NCBI GenBank assembly: GCA_005776735.1
Contig: SXOM01000506.1
Coordinates: 1-13,965, forward strand
Origin: Pseudomonadota bacterium
GTDB lineage: Bacteria > Myxococcota_A > UBA796 > SXON01
Direction of reading: 5' to 3'
DNA length: 13,965 bases
This document shows positions 1 through 7,340 of this stretch, piece by piece; position 1 is the first letter of the stretch, and each line of letters starts with the position of its first letter. The position numbers and the translations under genes were made by a program. The notes beneath the pieces are model-generated. The model made no database searches. It saw nothing but the letters and a program-made list of their open reading frames with translations, and had not been told where the DNA came from.

Positions 1-474
1 GAGGCGCAGGTCGACCGCTTCATGATGAAGCTGCAGGTCACCTACCCGACGGCAGACGAAGAGCGGCAGGTGCTCGAGCGGAGCGCACGCCCCGCGGAGC
101 GGGCCCGACCGGTCCTCGGCACCCAGCGGCTCATCGCGCTCCAGGACCTGTGCCGGCGCGTCACGCTCAAGCCCGTGCTGCAGAACTACATCGTGAGCCT
201 CGTGCACGCGACGAGGCAGCCCGGATCGGTGTCGCAGCGGCTCGCCCGCTTCGTCCAGTTCGGCGCTTCGCCGCGCGCGACGATCTCCCTGGCGGCCGCC
301 GCGCGCGGGGTCGCGCTGCTCGACGGCCGCGACTTCGCGACGCCCGACGACGTGAAGGAGATCGCCCTGGACGTGCTGCGGCACCGGCTCTTGTTGACCT
401 ACGACGCCGAGGCCGAGGGGCTCGGCGCGGACGCTATCGTCCGCGAGATCCTGGCCTCGATCCGTACGCCCTGA
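1..474 (+). CDS. moxR: MoxR-family AAA+ ATPase, 3' part only
   Basis: The reading frame is open from base 1, so the start and the Walker A/B region lie outside the window; 157 codons remain. The first residues, EAQVDRFMMK, match the MoxR segment 'PEAQLDRF' that follows the sensor-1 region. The rest fits the C-terminal lid domain: YIVSLVHATR, then GASPRATISLAAAARGVALL, DGRDFATPDDVKEIA and VLRHRLLL, all typical MoxR landmarks. MoxR ATPases are thought to act as chaperones for VWA-domain proteins, and here the gene heads a run of DUF58 and Bat VWA genes, the usual partners. The stop codon TGA is part of the TGAGGAGG ribosome-binding site of the next gene. The family call is firm; the exact client is inferred from context. 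Confidence 0.93.
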   Translation, partial: EAQVDRFMMKLQVTYPTADEERQVLERSARPAERARPVLGTQRLIALQDLCRRVTLKPVLQNYIVSLVHATRQPGSVSQRLARFVQFGASPRATISLAAAARGVALLDGRDFATPDDVKEIALDVLRHRLLLTYDAEAEGLGADAIVREILASIRTP

Positions 475-483
475 GGAGGCCCG

Positions 484-1341
484 GTGCTCACTCCGGAAGA
501 GCTGCGTCAGATCGGTCGGCTGCATGTGCAGGTGGGCCGGCGTGTGGACGCCCTCTTGGCCGGCGAGTACCGGTCGGCCTTCCGCGGCTCGGGTATGGAG
601 TTCGAGGAGGTGCGCACCTACGCGCCGGGAGACGACATCCGGCGCATCGACTGGAACGTCACCGCGCGCAGCGGCGAGCCGTTTCTCAAGGTCTTCCGTG
701 AGGAACGAGAGCTCACGATGCTCCTGGTGGTCGACCGCTCCGGTTCGGTGCGGTTCGGTTCGGGTGGGCGCGATGGCCGCACCGACAAGCGCCTCCAGAT
801 CGCGCGCCTCGCGGGGGCGTTGAGCTACGCCGCGCTCCGGAGCGGCGACCGCGTGGGGCTCCTGACCTTCTCCGACGGCGTCGAGCGCTTCGTGCCGCCG
901 CGCCGCAGCCGCGGGCACGCGTGGCAGGTGATCCGCTCGGCCTACGAAGCGTTGGAGTCCGATCGGGGCACCCAGCTCGGGGCGGCGCTCACCCACGCGC
1001 AGAAGGTCCTCAAGCGGCGCGCGGCGGTCATCGTGTTGTCGGACTTCCAGGGGCCGCCCGCGTGGCAGGACGCCGTGCGCATCCTGCTGCGCCGTCACCG
1101 GGTGCACGCGTTCCTGGTCCACGATCCGCTCGAGCAGGCGCTCCCCGACCTGGGCCTGGTCACGGTTCGCGATGCCGAGTCGGGCGCGGTGAGAACGGTC
1201 GACGCGAGCACCTGGGTCGCGGCCGTGGGCCTCGACCGAAGGCTGGCCGATCTGCGCCGGCTGGGGCTCCGCGCCAGCGCGGTGAGCACCCGGGACGACG
1301 CGTTCCAGCGGCTGCACGCCCACTTCCGGGGCAGCGCATGA
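484..1341 (+). CDS. DUF58 (VWA-like) domain protein of the Bat operon
   Basis: A 285-residue protein with the DUF58 signature: YAPGDDIRRIDWNVTAR (residues 46-62), then FLKVFREERELTMLLVVDRSGSV, whose D84-R-S-G-S88 is an intact MIDAS-like DxSxS metal-binding motif. A later VIVLSDFQ is the second conserved strand of the fold. It has no signal peptide or clear membrane segment, so it is probably cytoplasmic. DUF58 proteins almost always follow moxR and are regarded as clients or adaptors of the MoxR ATPase; the biochemical role is not settled. The GTG start has a strong GAGGAGG site 5 nt upstream. The gene ends in an ATGA overlap with the next gene, suggesting coupled translation. Confidence 0.93.
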   Translation: MLTPEELRQIGRLHVQVGRRVDALLAGEYRSAFRGSGMEFEEVRTYAPGDDIRRIDWNVTARSGEPFLKVFREERELTMLLVVDRSGSVRFGSGGRDGRTDKRLQIARLAGALSYAALRSGDRVGLLTFSDGVERFVPPRRSRGHAWQVIRSAYEALESDRGTQLGAALTHAQKVLKRRAAVIVLSDFQGPPAWQDAVRILLRRHRVHAFLVHDPLEQALPDLGLVTVRDAESGAVRTVDASTWVAAVGLDRRLADLRRLGLRASAVSTRDDAFQRLHAHFRGSA

Positions 1342-2111
1342 TCCTCGCGGTTCTCCTGGCGTGTGCGCCGGCGCCGCTGCCCGCCGCGCCCGATGCGCCG
1401 GTGTACGTCGAGTCCGCAGACATCGCGAGCGGGGGGAGCACCCGCCTGCACACGCCGGTCGGTGCGAGCGTCGAGTTGGGTGACCGCGGGCTCGTCGTCG
1501 CCCCCGCCGGGGAGGCGGTGTGGACGGTCTCCGGGCCCGATGGCAGCTACATCATCACCGTGACGCCGGCCGGCGGGGCCCCAATCCGGGTCTTCCTCGA
1601 CATCGGCGTCGACGGCCCGAAGGCCGGTGAGCTGCAAGACCTCGCTTCGGTGCCGCCGGCACCGCCGCCGTTGTGGCCGTGGGTGGTGGCGGGCGGCCTG
1701 GCGGGCGTCCTGGCGGTGGGCGGGGGCTGGTGGGCCTACCAGCGGTTGCGGCCGCCGCCGCCGCCGCCGGTGCCCGACCCGCCGCACGTGGTGGCGCAAC
1801 GCGCCTGGGCAGCGCTGCGCGCGCGCACGGACCTTCCTCCGGAGGAGGTCGCGCGGCAGATGTCGGAGATCTTCCGGGGCTGGGTCGACGCGGCGTGGGG
1901 TTTCCCCGCCACCCGACGGACGACGCGCGAGATCCTCGACAACCTCGCAGGCTCCTTCACGGCGATCGAGCTCGACGCCGCACGCCGACTCCTCGGTGCC
2001 ACCGACCTCGTGAAGTTCGCGGAGCGCACCGAGCACGCCGACCTGTTCGAACGACTGGATCGCGACTTTCACCTCCTCGTCCAGCCGATCGGCCGAGGTG
2101 CCCGTGTTTGA
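1338..2111 (+). CDS. Membrane protein with DUF4381-like cytoplasmic tail, Bat operon
   Basis: A 257-residue protein lying between the DUF58 gene and batA. Residues 1-20 are a short hydrophobic leader with an LLAC sequence at 6-9 that weakly resembles a lipobox. Residues 20-110 are a probably extracytoplasmic, beta-rich part. A transmembrane helix spans about 114-134, followed by a proline-rich hinge (139-149). The C-terminal part (150-257) contains FRGWVDAAWGFPATRRTTREIL and ATDLVKFAER, resembling the conserved tail of DUF4381 proteins and the cytoplasmic end of some BatD proteins ('cDlvKFA'). DUF4381 genes commonly sit at this spot in moxR-bat operons. The N-terminal domain is not one I recognise. 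The ATG overlaps the upstream stop as ATGA; the Shine-Dalgarno match is weak, so coupling is likely. Confidence 0.72.
   Translation: MILAVLLACAPAPLPAAPDAPVYVESADIASGGSTRLHTPVGASVELGDRGLVVAPAGEAVWTVSGPDGSYIITVTPAGGAPIRVFLDIGVDGPKAGELQDLASVPPAPPPLWPWVVAGGLAGVLAVGGGWWAYQRLRPPPPPPVPDPPHVVAQRAWAALRARTDLPPEEVARQMSEIFRGWVDAAWGFPATRRTTREILDNLAGSFTAIELDAARRLLGATDLVKFAERTEHADLFERLDRDFHLLVQPIGRGARV
2095..2098 (+). promoter_or_regulatory. Ribosome-binding site deciding the batA start
   Basis: GAGG here lies 5 nt before GTG 2104, whereas the longer candidate GTG 2098 overlaps this motif and has no good site of its own. This favours a start at 2104, giving the N-terminus MFEWASPAW, which looks like other BatA proteins. 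Confidence 0.5.
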
Positions 2112-3072
2112 GTGGGCCTCTCCCGCGTGGTTCTTCGCGATGCCGCTCGCGGCCCTGCCGCTGGTGGCGATCTGGCGGCCGTGGGCGCTGCGGTTCTCCG
2201 CGACCGCGTCGATGCGCGGCGGCGCCTCGGTGCGCACGCTGGTCGCGTGGGTGCCGGCCGTGCTCCAGGCGCTCGCCGTGGCGCTCGTGGTGGTGGCGCT
2301 GGCGCGCCCGCAGGCGGTCACGCGCGAAGTGGAGCGTGAGAGTGAAGGGGTCGACATCGTGCTGGCGATGGACACCTCCGGCTCGATGCGCGCGGAGGAC
2401 ATGGTCTTGGGGGGCAGCCGTTTGTCCAGGCTGGAAGCCGGGAAGCGCGTCATGGCCCAGTTCGCGGAGGCGCGGGAGAACGACCGCCTCGCCCTGGTGG
2501 TCTTCGGCGAACAGGCCTTCACGCAGGTGCCGCTCACCCTCGACAAGGTGGGCCTCGTCGACTTCATCGGCCAGCTCGAGATCGGCATGGCGGGGGGCTC
2601 CTCCACCTCGGTCGGGGACGCGATCGCCGTCGCGGCGAAACGACTGAAGGAACTGGAGGCCCCGAGCAAGGTCATCATCCTGGTGACCGACGGGAAGTCC
2701 AACTCGGGCCAGATCGAGCCGGTGCAGGCGGCGGAGGCGGCCGCTGCGCTCGGCATCCGGGTGTACACCATCGGCGTCGGTGCGGCGGCCGGGCAGGGGC
2801 TCCTCGGCATGCTCGGGGGCGGCGGGGCCGACGTCGACGAGCGTACGCTCACCGAGGTGGCCTCGCTCACGGGCGGGGCCTACTTCCGCGCCGTCGACGC
2901 GCGCAGCCTCGCCGAGGTGTACGCCAAGATCGATGCGCTCGAGCCGTCGCCCGCGAAGGTGAAGGAGTACGTCCATCGCGACGAGCTGTTCCTCCGCGCG
3001 CTTGGGCCCGCGCTGGTCTGCCTGGGGATCGAGCTGTTGCTCTCGACCACCGTCCTGCGGAGGTTGCCGTGA
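2104..3072 (+). CDS. batA: BatA: membrane-anchored VWA-domain protein
   Basis: A 322-residue protein with the BatA plan: two N-terminal membrane helices (about 4-24 and 45-67), a von Willebrand A domain (about 84-275) and a C-terminal helix (about 297-316). The MIDAS is complete: D90-T-S-G-S94-M, T168 in GGSSTSVGDAI, and D196 in ILVTDG. A metal-dependent protein contact, like that of integrin I domains, is therefore plausible. Bat proteins are membrane or periplasmic proteins named for an aerotolerance phenotype in Bacteroides; their molecular job remains uncertain and the oxygen link does not hold in every species. The start is set at GTG 2104 on ribosome-site grounds (GTG 2098 would add two residues). 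It overlaps the upstream gene by 8 nt and the downstream gene by a GTGA. Confidence 0.92.
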   Translation: MFEWASPAWFFAMPLAALPLVAIWRPWALRFSATASMRGGASVRTLVAWVPAVLQALAVALVVVALARPQAVTREVERESEGVDIVLAMDTSGSMRAEDMVLGGSRLSRLEAGKRVMAQFAEARENDRLALVVFGEQAFTQVPLTLDKVGLVDFIGQLEIGMAGGSSTSVGDAIAVAAKRLKELEAPSKVIILVTDGKSNSGQIEPVQAAEAAAALGIRVYTIGVGAAAGQGLLGMLGGGGADVDERTLTEVASLTGGAYFRAVDARSLAEVYAKIDALEPSPAKVKEYVHRDELFLRALGPALVCLGIELLLSTTVLRRLP

Positions 3073-4946
3073 CGTTCGGGCGCCCGGAGTGGTTGATCCT
3101 GCTCGTGCTCGTGCCCGGCGCGACGCTCCTCCTGGTCGGCGCGTGGCGCCGTCGGGATGCGCTCCTGCACGCGCTCTTCGCTCCCGAGGCGTTGCTGTCC
3201 CTGGTGCCGCCTGGGCTCTCCCGCGCGCGCGCCGTACAGGCCGTGGCGTTGGTGGTCGCGGTCGGCGCGCTGGCGTTTGCCGCCGCGCAGCCTCAGCTCG
3301 GCTTCCAGTGGGTGCAGCGGCGCGCCAAGGGGGTCGACATCGTCGTCGTCCTCGACGTCTCGCGGTCGATGGACGCCCAGGACGTCTCGCCGTCGCGGAT
3401 GGAGCGCGCGCGCCGCGAGCTCACCGACTTCGTCGGGCTCTTGCGCGGGGACCGCGTGGGCCTGGTCCTGGTCGCGAGCGGCGCGTACGTGCGCCTCCCG
3501 CTGACCACCGACTACGGCACCTTCGCGTGGACGCTGGCCGACAGCGACACCTCGACGATCCGGGCGCAGGGAACGGCGCTCTCCGGCGGGTTGGATGCGG
3601 CGGTGCAGATGCTCACCCGCGGGGGGAGCGCCGGCCGCGCGATCCTCGTGGTCGGCGACGGGGAGGCCCACGACGACCCGGGAGCGTTGGCCGCGGCCAC
3701 CACGCGGGCGCGCGAAGCGGGGGTCCGGGTGTACGCCCTGGGCGTGGGCGACGAGTCCGGCGCGCCCATCCCGCTCCCCGAAGGCGGGTTCAAGAAGGAC
3801 CGCTCCGGCGAGATGGTCATGACTCGCTTGCAGCCGGCCACGCTCCGCGAGCTGGCCGAGCAGACCGGCGGCGCCTACGTCACGGCGGTGGTGGGCGCCG
3901 GCGACGTGACGCAGCTCTACGAAGGCGAGATCCGCGGCTCCCTCGTCGCGGACGAACGAGAGGTGCGCCGTGAGAAGGTACCCAACGAGGTGTACCAGTG
4001 GCCGCTCGCTGTCGGGCTGATCGCCCTCGTCCTCGCCGCAGCCGCGAACATCGGCCCGCGCCGGGTCGTGCGGGTGGGGATGCTCCTCTTGGCAGTCGGC
4101 CTGGCGTTCCCCGACGCCGCCTGGGCCGGCGCGCGCGAAGAGGGCCTCGCGGCGGCGCGTGCCGGGGAGTGGGCGCGCGCGGTGGAGCGCCTCGGCCAGG
4201 CCCGGGTCGAGTCGCCGGGAGACGTCGAGGTGGCGCGGGGTCTGGCCGAAGCGCTCTACCGCTCGGGCCGTTTCCGCGAGTCCGAGCGCCTGTACCGCGC
4301 CCTTGCCGAGGCCGACCCTGAGCGTGCGCCAACCTATAGGTACAACGCTGGTAATGCGGCCTATCGCGATGGCCGACTGGACGAGGCGGTGAACCTGTTC
4401 GACGGGGCACACACCGCGGATCCGACGATGGTCGCGGCCGAGAAGAACCTGGAGGTGGTCAAGCGCGAGGTGGCCCTCCGGGAGCAGCGCCAACGGGAAC
4501 CGCAGGACGGCCAGGACGGCCAGGAGGGCCAGGAGGGCCAGGAGGGCCAGGAGGGCCAGGACGGCCAGGAAGGCCAGGAGGGCCAGGAGGGCCAGGAAGG
4601 CCAAGGTGGGCAAGGCGGGCAAGGCGGGCAGCCCCCGCAGGACGGCGCGGCGGGCCAGGAGCCGCAGTCGGGCCAGGCCGGGCAAGGCGGTTCGCCGCCC
4701 CAAGACGGCCAGGGGGGTCCGGCGGAGCCCGGCGACCCGGGCGCCGAGGGGGCCGAACCCGCGGCGGGCGCCGGCGCCGGCGATCCCACCGCCGGCGGCG
4801 ACACCGGCGACACGCCGACGACGGTGGACACGCCGACGGCCTCGGGGCAGATGTCGGCCGCCGAAGCCGCTCGGCTGGTCGATGGGGTGCAGGACGGTCG
4901 CCCGCACGTGATGGTGCCGGGCCGCGATACGGAGAAGGACTGGTGA
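3069..4946 (+). CDS. batB: BatB-BatC fusion: VWA domain plus TPR and Gln-Glu-Gly repeat
   Basis: A 625-residue protein joining what are usually two genes. Residues 1-330 are BatB: helices at about 7-25 and 53-73, a VWA domain with MIDAS D96-V-S-R-S100-M, T169 in QGTALSGGL and D197 in VVGDGEAHDD, and a helix at about 311-329. Residues 332-354 (RRVVR, then VGMLLLAVGLAF, then AAWAG) look like a BatC signal peptide kept inside the fusion. Three TPR-like repeats follow (about 355-460), including YNAGNAAYRDGRLDEAVNLF. Then come 14 tandem Gln-Asp/Glu/Gly-Gly tripeptides (479-520), a low-complexity Pro/Gly/Ala stretch, and an ending SAAEAARLVDGV...EKDW like that of BatC proteins. Basic residues after the first helix and before the fourth predict that the VWA and TPR parts both face the periplasm. 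Starts at a GTGA overlap with batA and ends in a GTGA overlap with batD. Confidence 0.92.
   Translation: MTFGRPEWLILLVLVPGATLLLVGAWRRRDALLHALFAPEALLSLVPPGLSRARAVQAVALVVAVGALAFAAAQPQLGFQWVQRRAKGVDIVVVLDVSRSMDAQDVSPSRMERARRELTDFVGLLRGDRVGLVLVASGAYVRLPLTTDYGTFAWTLADSDTSTIRAQGTALSGGLDAAVQMLTRGGSAGRAILVVGDGEAHDDPGALAAATTRAREAGVRVYALGVGDESGAPIPLPEGGFKKDRSGEMVMTRLQPATLRELAEQTGGAYVTAVVGAGDVTQLYEGEIRGSLVADEREVRREKVPNEVYQWPLAVGLIALVLAAAANIGPRRVVRVGMLLLAVGLAFPDAAWAGAREEGLAAARAGEWARAVERLGQARVESPGDVEVARGLAEALYRSGRFRESERLYRALAEADPERAPTYRYNAGNAAYRDGRLDEAVNLFDGAHTADPTMVAAEKNLEVVKREVALREQRQREPQDGQDGQEGQEGQEGQEGQDGQEGQEGQEGQEGQGGQGGQGGQPPQDGAAGQEPQSGQAGQGGSPPQDGQGGPAEPGDPGAEGAEPAAGAGAGDPTAGGDTGDTPTTVDTPTASGQMSAAEAARLVDGVQDGRPHVMVPGRDTEKDW
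4503..4631 (+). repeat. 9-bp tandem repeat encoding (Gln-Glu/Asp/Gly-Gly)x14
   Basis: In-frame array inside batBC with the unit CAGGAGGGC (Gln-Glu-Gly). In order there are two QDG, four QEG, one QDG, four QEG and three QGG units, then a final Gln. Several neighbouring units are identical at the DNA level, so copy number could change by slippage without a frameshift. It forms an acidic, flexible linker after the TPR domain. Confidence 0.95.
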
Positions 4947-6535
4947 TCCACGCGCTTCTTTCCATCGCCCACGCCGCGGGCCTCGCGGCGCAGCTCGACG
5001 CCACCGAGGTCGCGGCGGGCCAGTCCGTCGGCCTCACCGTGCAGGTCACCGACGCCGAGATCGCGCGGCCGCCGGTGATCGACGCGCCGGCCGGTCTCAC
5101 CATCCGCTACCTCACGCGCGCACGGTCGCGCCAGATGTACAACTTCGACGTGACCGAGACGCAGACCTTCCGCTACGAGGTGTCGGCCACCACCGCTGGC
5201 GTCTACTCCATCGGACCCCTGGCGGTGAAGACGGCGGCTGGAGTCCTGCACGCCGACGCGCTCGAGCTCCGCGTGGCCGAACGCGACGCGGGCGGCGTCG
5301 ACGCCCTGGCGGCCGACCTGAGCCACCCGGTCGCGTGGGTGGGGCAGGTGCTCGTGTACCACCTCCGCTTCAAGACGCCGCGGAGCCTGGTGAACGTCCG
5401 CTGGGGGCCCCCCGAAGACGAACGACTGACCCCGGAGCCCGGCGTCGACCCGCTCACCTCCGAGTACCGCCTCGGCTCGGGCAAGGATGCCTTGGCAGTG
5501 GCGGAGCTGTGGTACCCCATGCGCGCCAAGGCGAGCGGTCGCGGAAAGCTCGGCGGCGCCACGCTCCTCGGGCAGTTCGCGGTGCAACGCCGCCGCGGAT
5601 CGAGCGATCCGTTCCTGCGCGACCTGCCCGGGTTCACCGACCTGGAGAGCGAGACGGTGGTGAGCGAACCGCTCGCGCTCGAGGTCCGGGACCTCCCGAC
5701 GGCGGGGCGGCCCGCCGACTTCAGCGGGCTCGTCGGCTCCTTCACCTTGCGCGCAACCCCGAGCGCGACCACGGTGCAGGTGGGAGACACCGTGACCGTC
5801 GACATCGAGCTCGCCGGCGACGGAGCGCTGGCGGGCGTCGTCTTCCCGGCATGGACGGGCGACGGATTCCGGGTGTACGACGACTCCCCGGCGATCGAGA
5901 GCCAGATCCGGGACGGGCACTTCGCGGCGACCGCGCGGGCCAAGCGCGCGGTGGTGCCGGAGCGTCCGGGAACGTTGGTCCTGCCGGCGGTGCGCCAGAG
6001 CTGGTTCGACCCGGCGCGCGGCGAGTACGTCGTCGAGGAGCTACCGCCCATCACCCTCACCGTCGGCGGCGCTGCGGAGGCCGCCGCGGTCGAGGCGTTC
6101 GGCGAGCCGGACGCGCGGAAGACCGCGGTCGATTCGCTGGGCGAGGACATCCTCCCGGTGCGCACCGACGTGTCCCTCGGTGCGCCGTGGCCGGGCGCCT
6201 GGGCTGCGCTGCTCTGCGTGCCCGGCGGTGCGCTCCTCGCCTGGGAGTTTGCCCCTCGCCTCCGCCGGCGCGCCCGCCCGGGCGCCGAGCCGCAACGGTT
6301 CGGGTTCGCCGATCTGGCTGCCGACCGGGAGGCGCGCCTCGCGGGGCTCGAGCGCATCTTCCGCGAAGAGGCCGCGCGGCGCCTGCGTCGGCCGGAGCCC
6401 GAGCTCAAGCGCGAGGACGTCGCCACGTTGGGCGAAGCGGCGGTGGGGCTCTACCGGCAGCTCGACCAGGCGCGCTACCGCGGCGACGGGGGCCTCCCCG
6501 AGGCCGAGGTCCGGGCCTGGGTGGAGTCGCGATGA
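4943..6535 (+). CDS. batD: BatD: periplasmic beta-domain protein with membrane anchor
   Basis: A 530-residue BatD ('oxygen tolerance') protein. A short hydrophobic leader (MIHALLSIAHAAGLAA) is followed by repeated beta-sandwich segments: residues 17-115 (with ...AGVYSIGPLAVKTAAG), 120-250 (with DPFLRDLPGF, a recurring BatD motif) and 262-375 (VGSFTLRATPSATTVQVGDTVTV, then ...PGTLVLPAV). One helix at about 416-434 anchors it, leaving a basic cytoplasmic tail of about 95 residues. Most of the protein is thus predicted to lie in the periplasm with BatA and BatB. GTG 4943 overlaps the upstream stop, and GGAGAAGGA just upstream serves as ribosome site. An ATGA overlap leads into batE. The family assignment rests on domain layout and position; the molecular function is unknown. 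Confidence 0.9.
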   Translation: MIHALLSIAHAAGLAAQLDATEVAAGQSVGLTVQVTDAEIARPPVIDAPAGLTIRYLTRARSRQMYNFDVTETQTFRYEVSATTAGVYSIGPLAVKTAAGVLHADALELRVAERDAGGVDALAADLSHPVAWVGQVLVYHLRFKTPRSLVNVRWGPPEDERLTPEPGVDPLTSEYRLGSGKDALAVAELWYPMRAKASGRGKLGGATLLGQFAVQRRRGSSDPFLRDLPGFTDLESETVVSEPLALEVRDLPTAGRPADFSGLVGSFTLRATPSATTVQVGDTVTVDIELAGDGALAGVVFPAWTGDGFRVYDDSPAIESQIRDGHFAATARAKRAVVPERPGTLVLPAVRQSWFDPARGEYVVEELPPITLTVGGAAEAAAVEAFGEPDARKTAVDSLGEDILPVRTDVSLGAPWPGAWAALLCVPGGALLAWEFAPRLRRRARPGAEPQRFGFADLAADREARLAGLERIFREEAARRLRRPEPELKREDVATLGEAAVGLYRQLDQARYRGDGGLPEAEVRAWVESR

Positions 6536-7248
6536 CGCTCCTCTTCGTGATGGGCGCGCTCGCGGCGGGAGAGGCCGAGTTCCAGGCCGGCAACGAGGCC
6601 TTGGCCGCGGGTCGGCTCCCCGACGCGGAGCGCGGGTACCGCGAAGCGCTGGCGGCGGGCGCCGTCGACGCCGACGTGTACTACAACCTCGGAAACGTGC
6701 TTTTCCGCGAAGATCGCCCCGCGCTCGCCATCCTCGCGTGGCGGCGGGCCCTCGCCCTGGCGCCCCGCGATCCCGACAGCGCCGCCAACCTCGACTTTGC
6801 GCGGCGTGGGGTGCGCGACGACGTGGTCACGCCCGACCCGGCGCCGGCGTGGGCGCCCTGGCAGGCCGCGGTCACCGCGGACGAGGGGATGTGGATCGGG
6901 GGCGCAATGGTGGGCGCAGGCCTGCTGCTCGTCGCGGCGCGCCGGCGCGCGACCGCGCTCCCGCTCGCGGCCGCGGGGAGCGGCGCCGTCGTGGTCGGGA
7001 CGCTGCTCGCGGCGGGTGGACTGCACGAGTCGGTGCTTCCGCCGGCGGCGGTCGTGCTGGTCGACGAAGTGGTCGCCCAGAGTGATCTGGGCGGCGGCGT
7101 CGCGCTCTTCACGCTCCACGCGGGCGCCGAGGTGCAGCAGGTCGAGGTCGCGGCGGGGCAGGTCCTGGTGGCGCTCGGCGACGGCCGCAAGGGGTGGGTG
7201 GCCGAGGCCGCGGTGGGAACGGTCGATCCGTTCGCGGCGATGCCCTGA
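6532..7248 (+). CDS. batE: BatE: TPR protein with SH3-like C-terminus
   Basis: A 238-residue protein. A very short hydrophobic leader is followed by TPR repeats at about 14-90 (AEFQAGNEALAAGRLPDAER, then DADVYYNLGNVLFREDRPAL), two membrane helices (about 119-136 and 141-163) and a bacterial SH3-like domain (about 171-230) ending DGRKGWVAEAAVGTV. TPR, two helices, then SH3 is the BatE plan. It is the last gene of the bat operon, starting at an ATGA overlap with batD; a 92-nt gap follows. TPR and SH3 parts are both protein- or wall-contact modules, so it may scaffold the Bat complex, but that is inference. Confidence 0.88.
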   Translation: MTLLFVMGALAAGEAEFQAGNEALAAGRLPDAERGYREALAAGAVDADVYYNLGNVLFREDRPALAILAWRRALALAPRDPDSAANLDFARRGVRDDVVTPDPAPAWAPWQAAVTADEGMWIGGAMVGAGLLLVAARRRATALPLAAAGSGAVVVGTLLAAGGLHESVLPPAAVVLVDEVVAQSDLGGGVALFTLHAGAEVQQVEVAAGQVLVALGDGRKGWVAEAAVGTVDPFAAMP

Positions 7249-7255
7249 TCGCCGT

Positions 7256-7307
7256 GCGATGCGCGCCCGCCTCTCCCGCGGCCGGGTGGAAGGTCGCGGC
7301 GCATCGC
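7256..7307. repeat. Inverted repeat after batE
   Basis: GCGATGCGC (7256-7264) and its exact reverse complement GCGCATCGC (7299-7307) flank a 34-nt spacer, 8 nt after the batE stop. No T-run follows, so it is not a classic intrinsic terminator. It could be an mRNA 3'-end stabiliser, an operator, or chance in GC-rich DNA. The rest of the gap 7249-7340 shows no convincing promoter. Confidence 0.35.
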
Positions 7308-7340
7308 CCGGTTCTGCGTTAGCCGGCGGGGGTTCGGGGA

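Noticed and set aside
1338..1364. Firm lipoprotein call for the DUF4381-like protein from LLAC at residues 6-9
   Set aside because: The leader before Cys9 is only 8 residues and has no basic n-region, and the protein also has a later membrane helix, so lipidation is doubtful.
1095..2870. Long reverse-strand open frames opposite the bat genes (also 2880-4907, 7955-9454, 11067-12392)
   Set aside because: They lie antisense to genes with clear domains, have Arg/Pro/His-rich or low-complexity products without recognisable motifs, and are expected in GC-rich DNA where stops are rare.
4059..4082. Internal start that would make BatC as a separate protein from within the fusion
   Set aside because: ATG 4080 and nearby GTG codons have no properly spaced ribosome site, and the frame is continuous from BatB, so a fusion (possibly cleaved after translation) is the simpler reading.
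4459..5103. Reverse-strand frame encoding a collagen-like Gly-Pro-Pro run
   Set aside because: It is the mirror of the Gln-Glu-Gly codon repeat of batBC; the rest of the frame is Arg/Pro-rich and has no independent support as a gene. Kept only as a curiosity in the findings.
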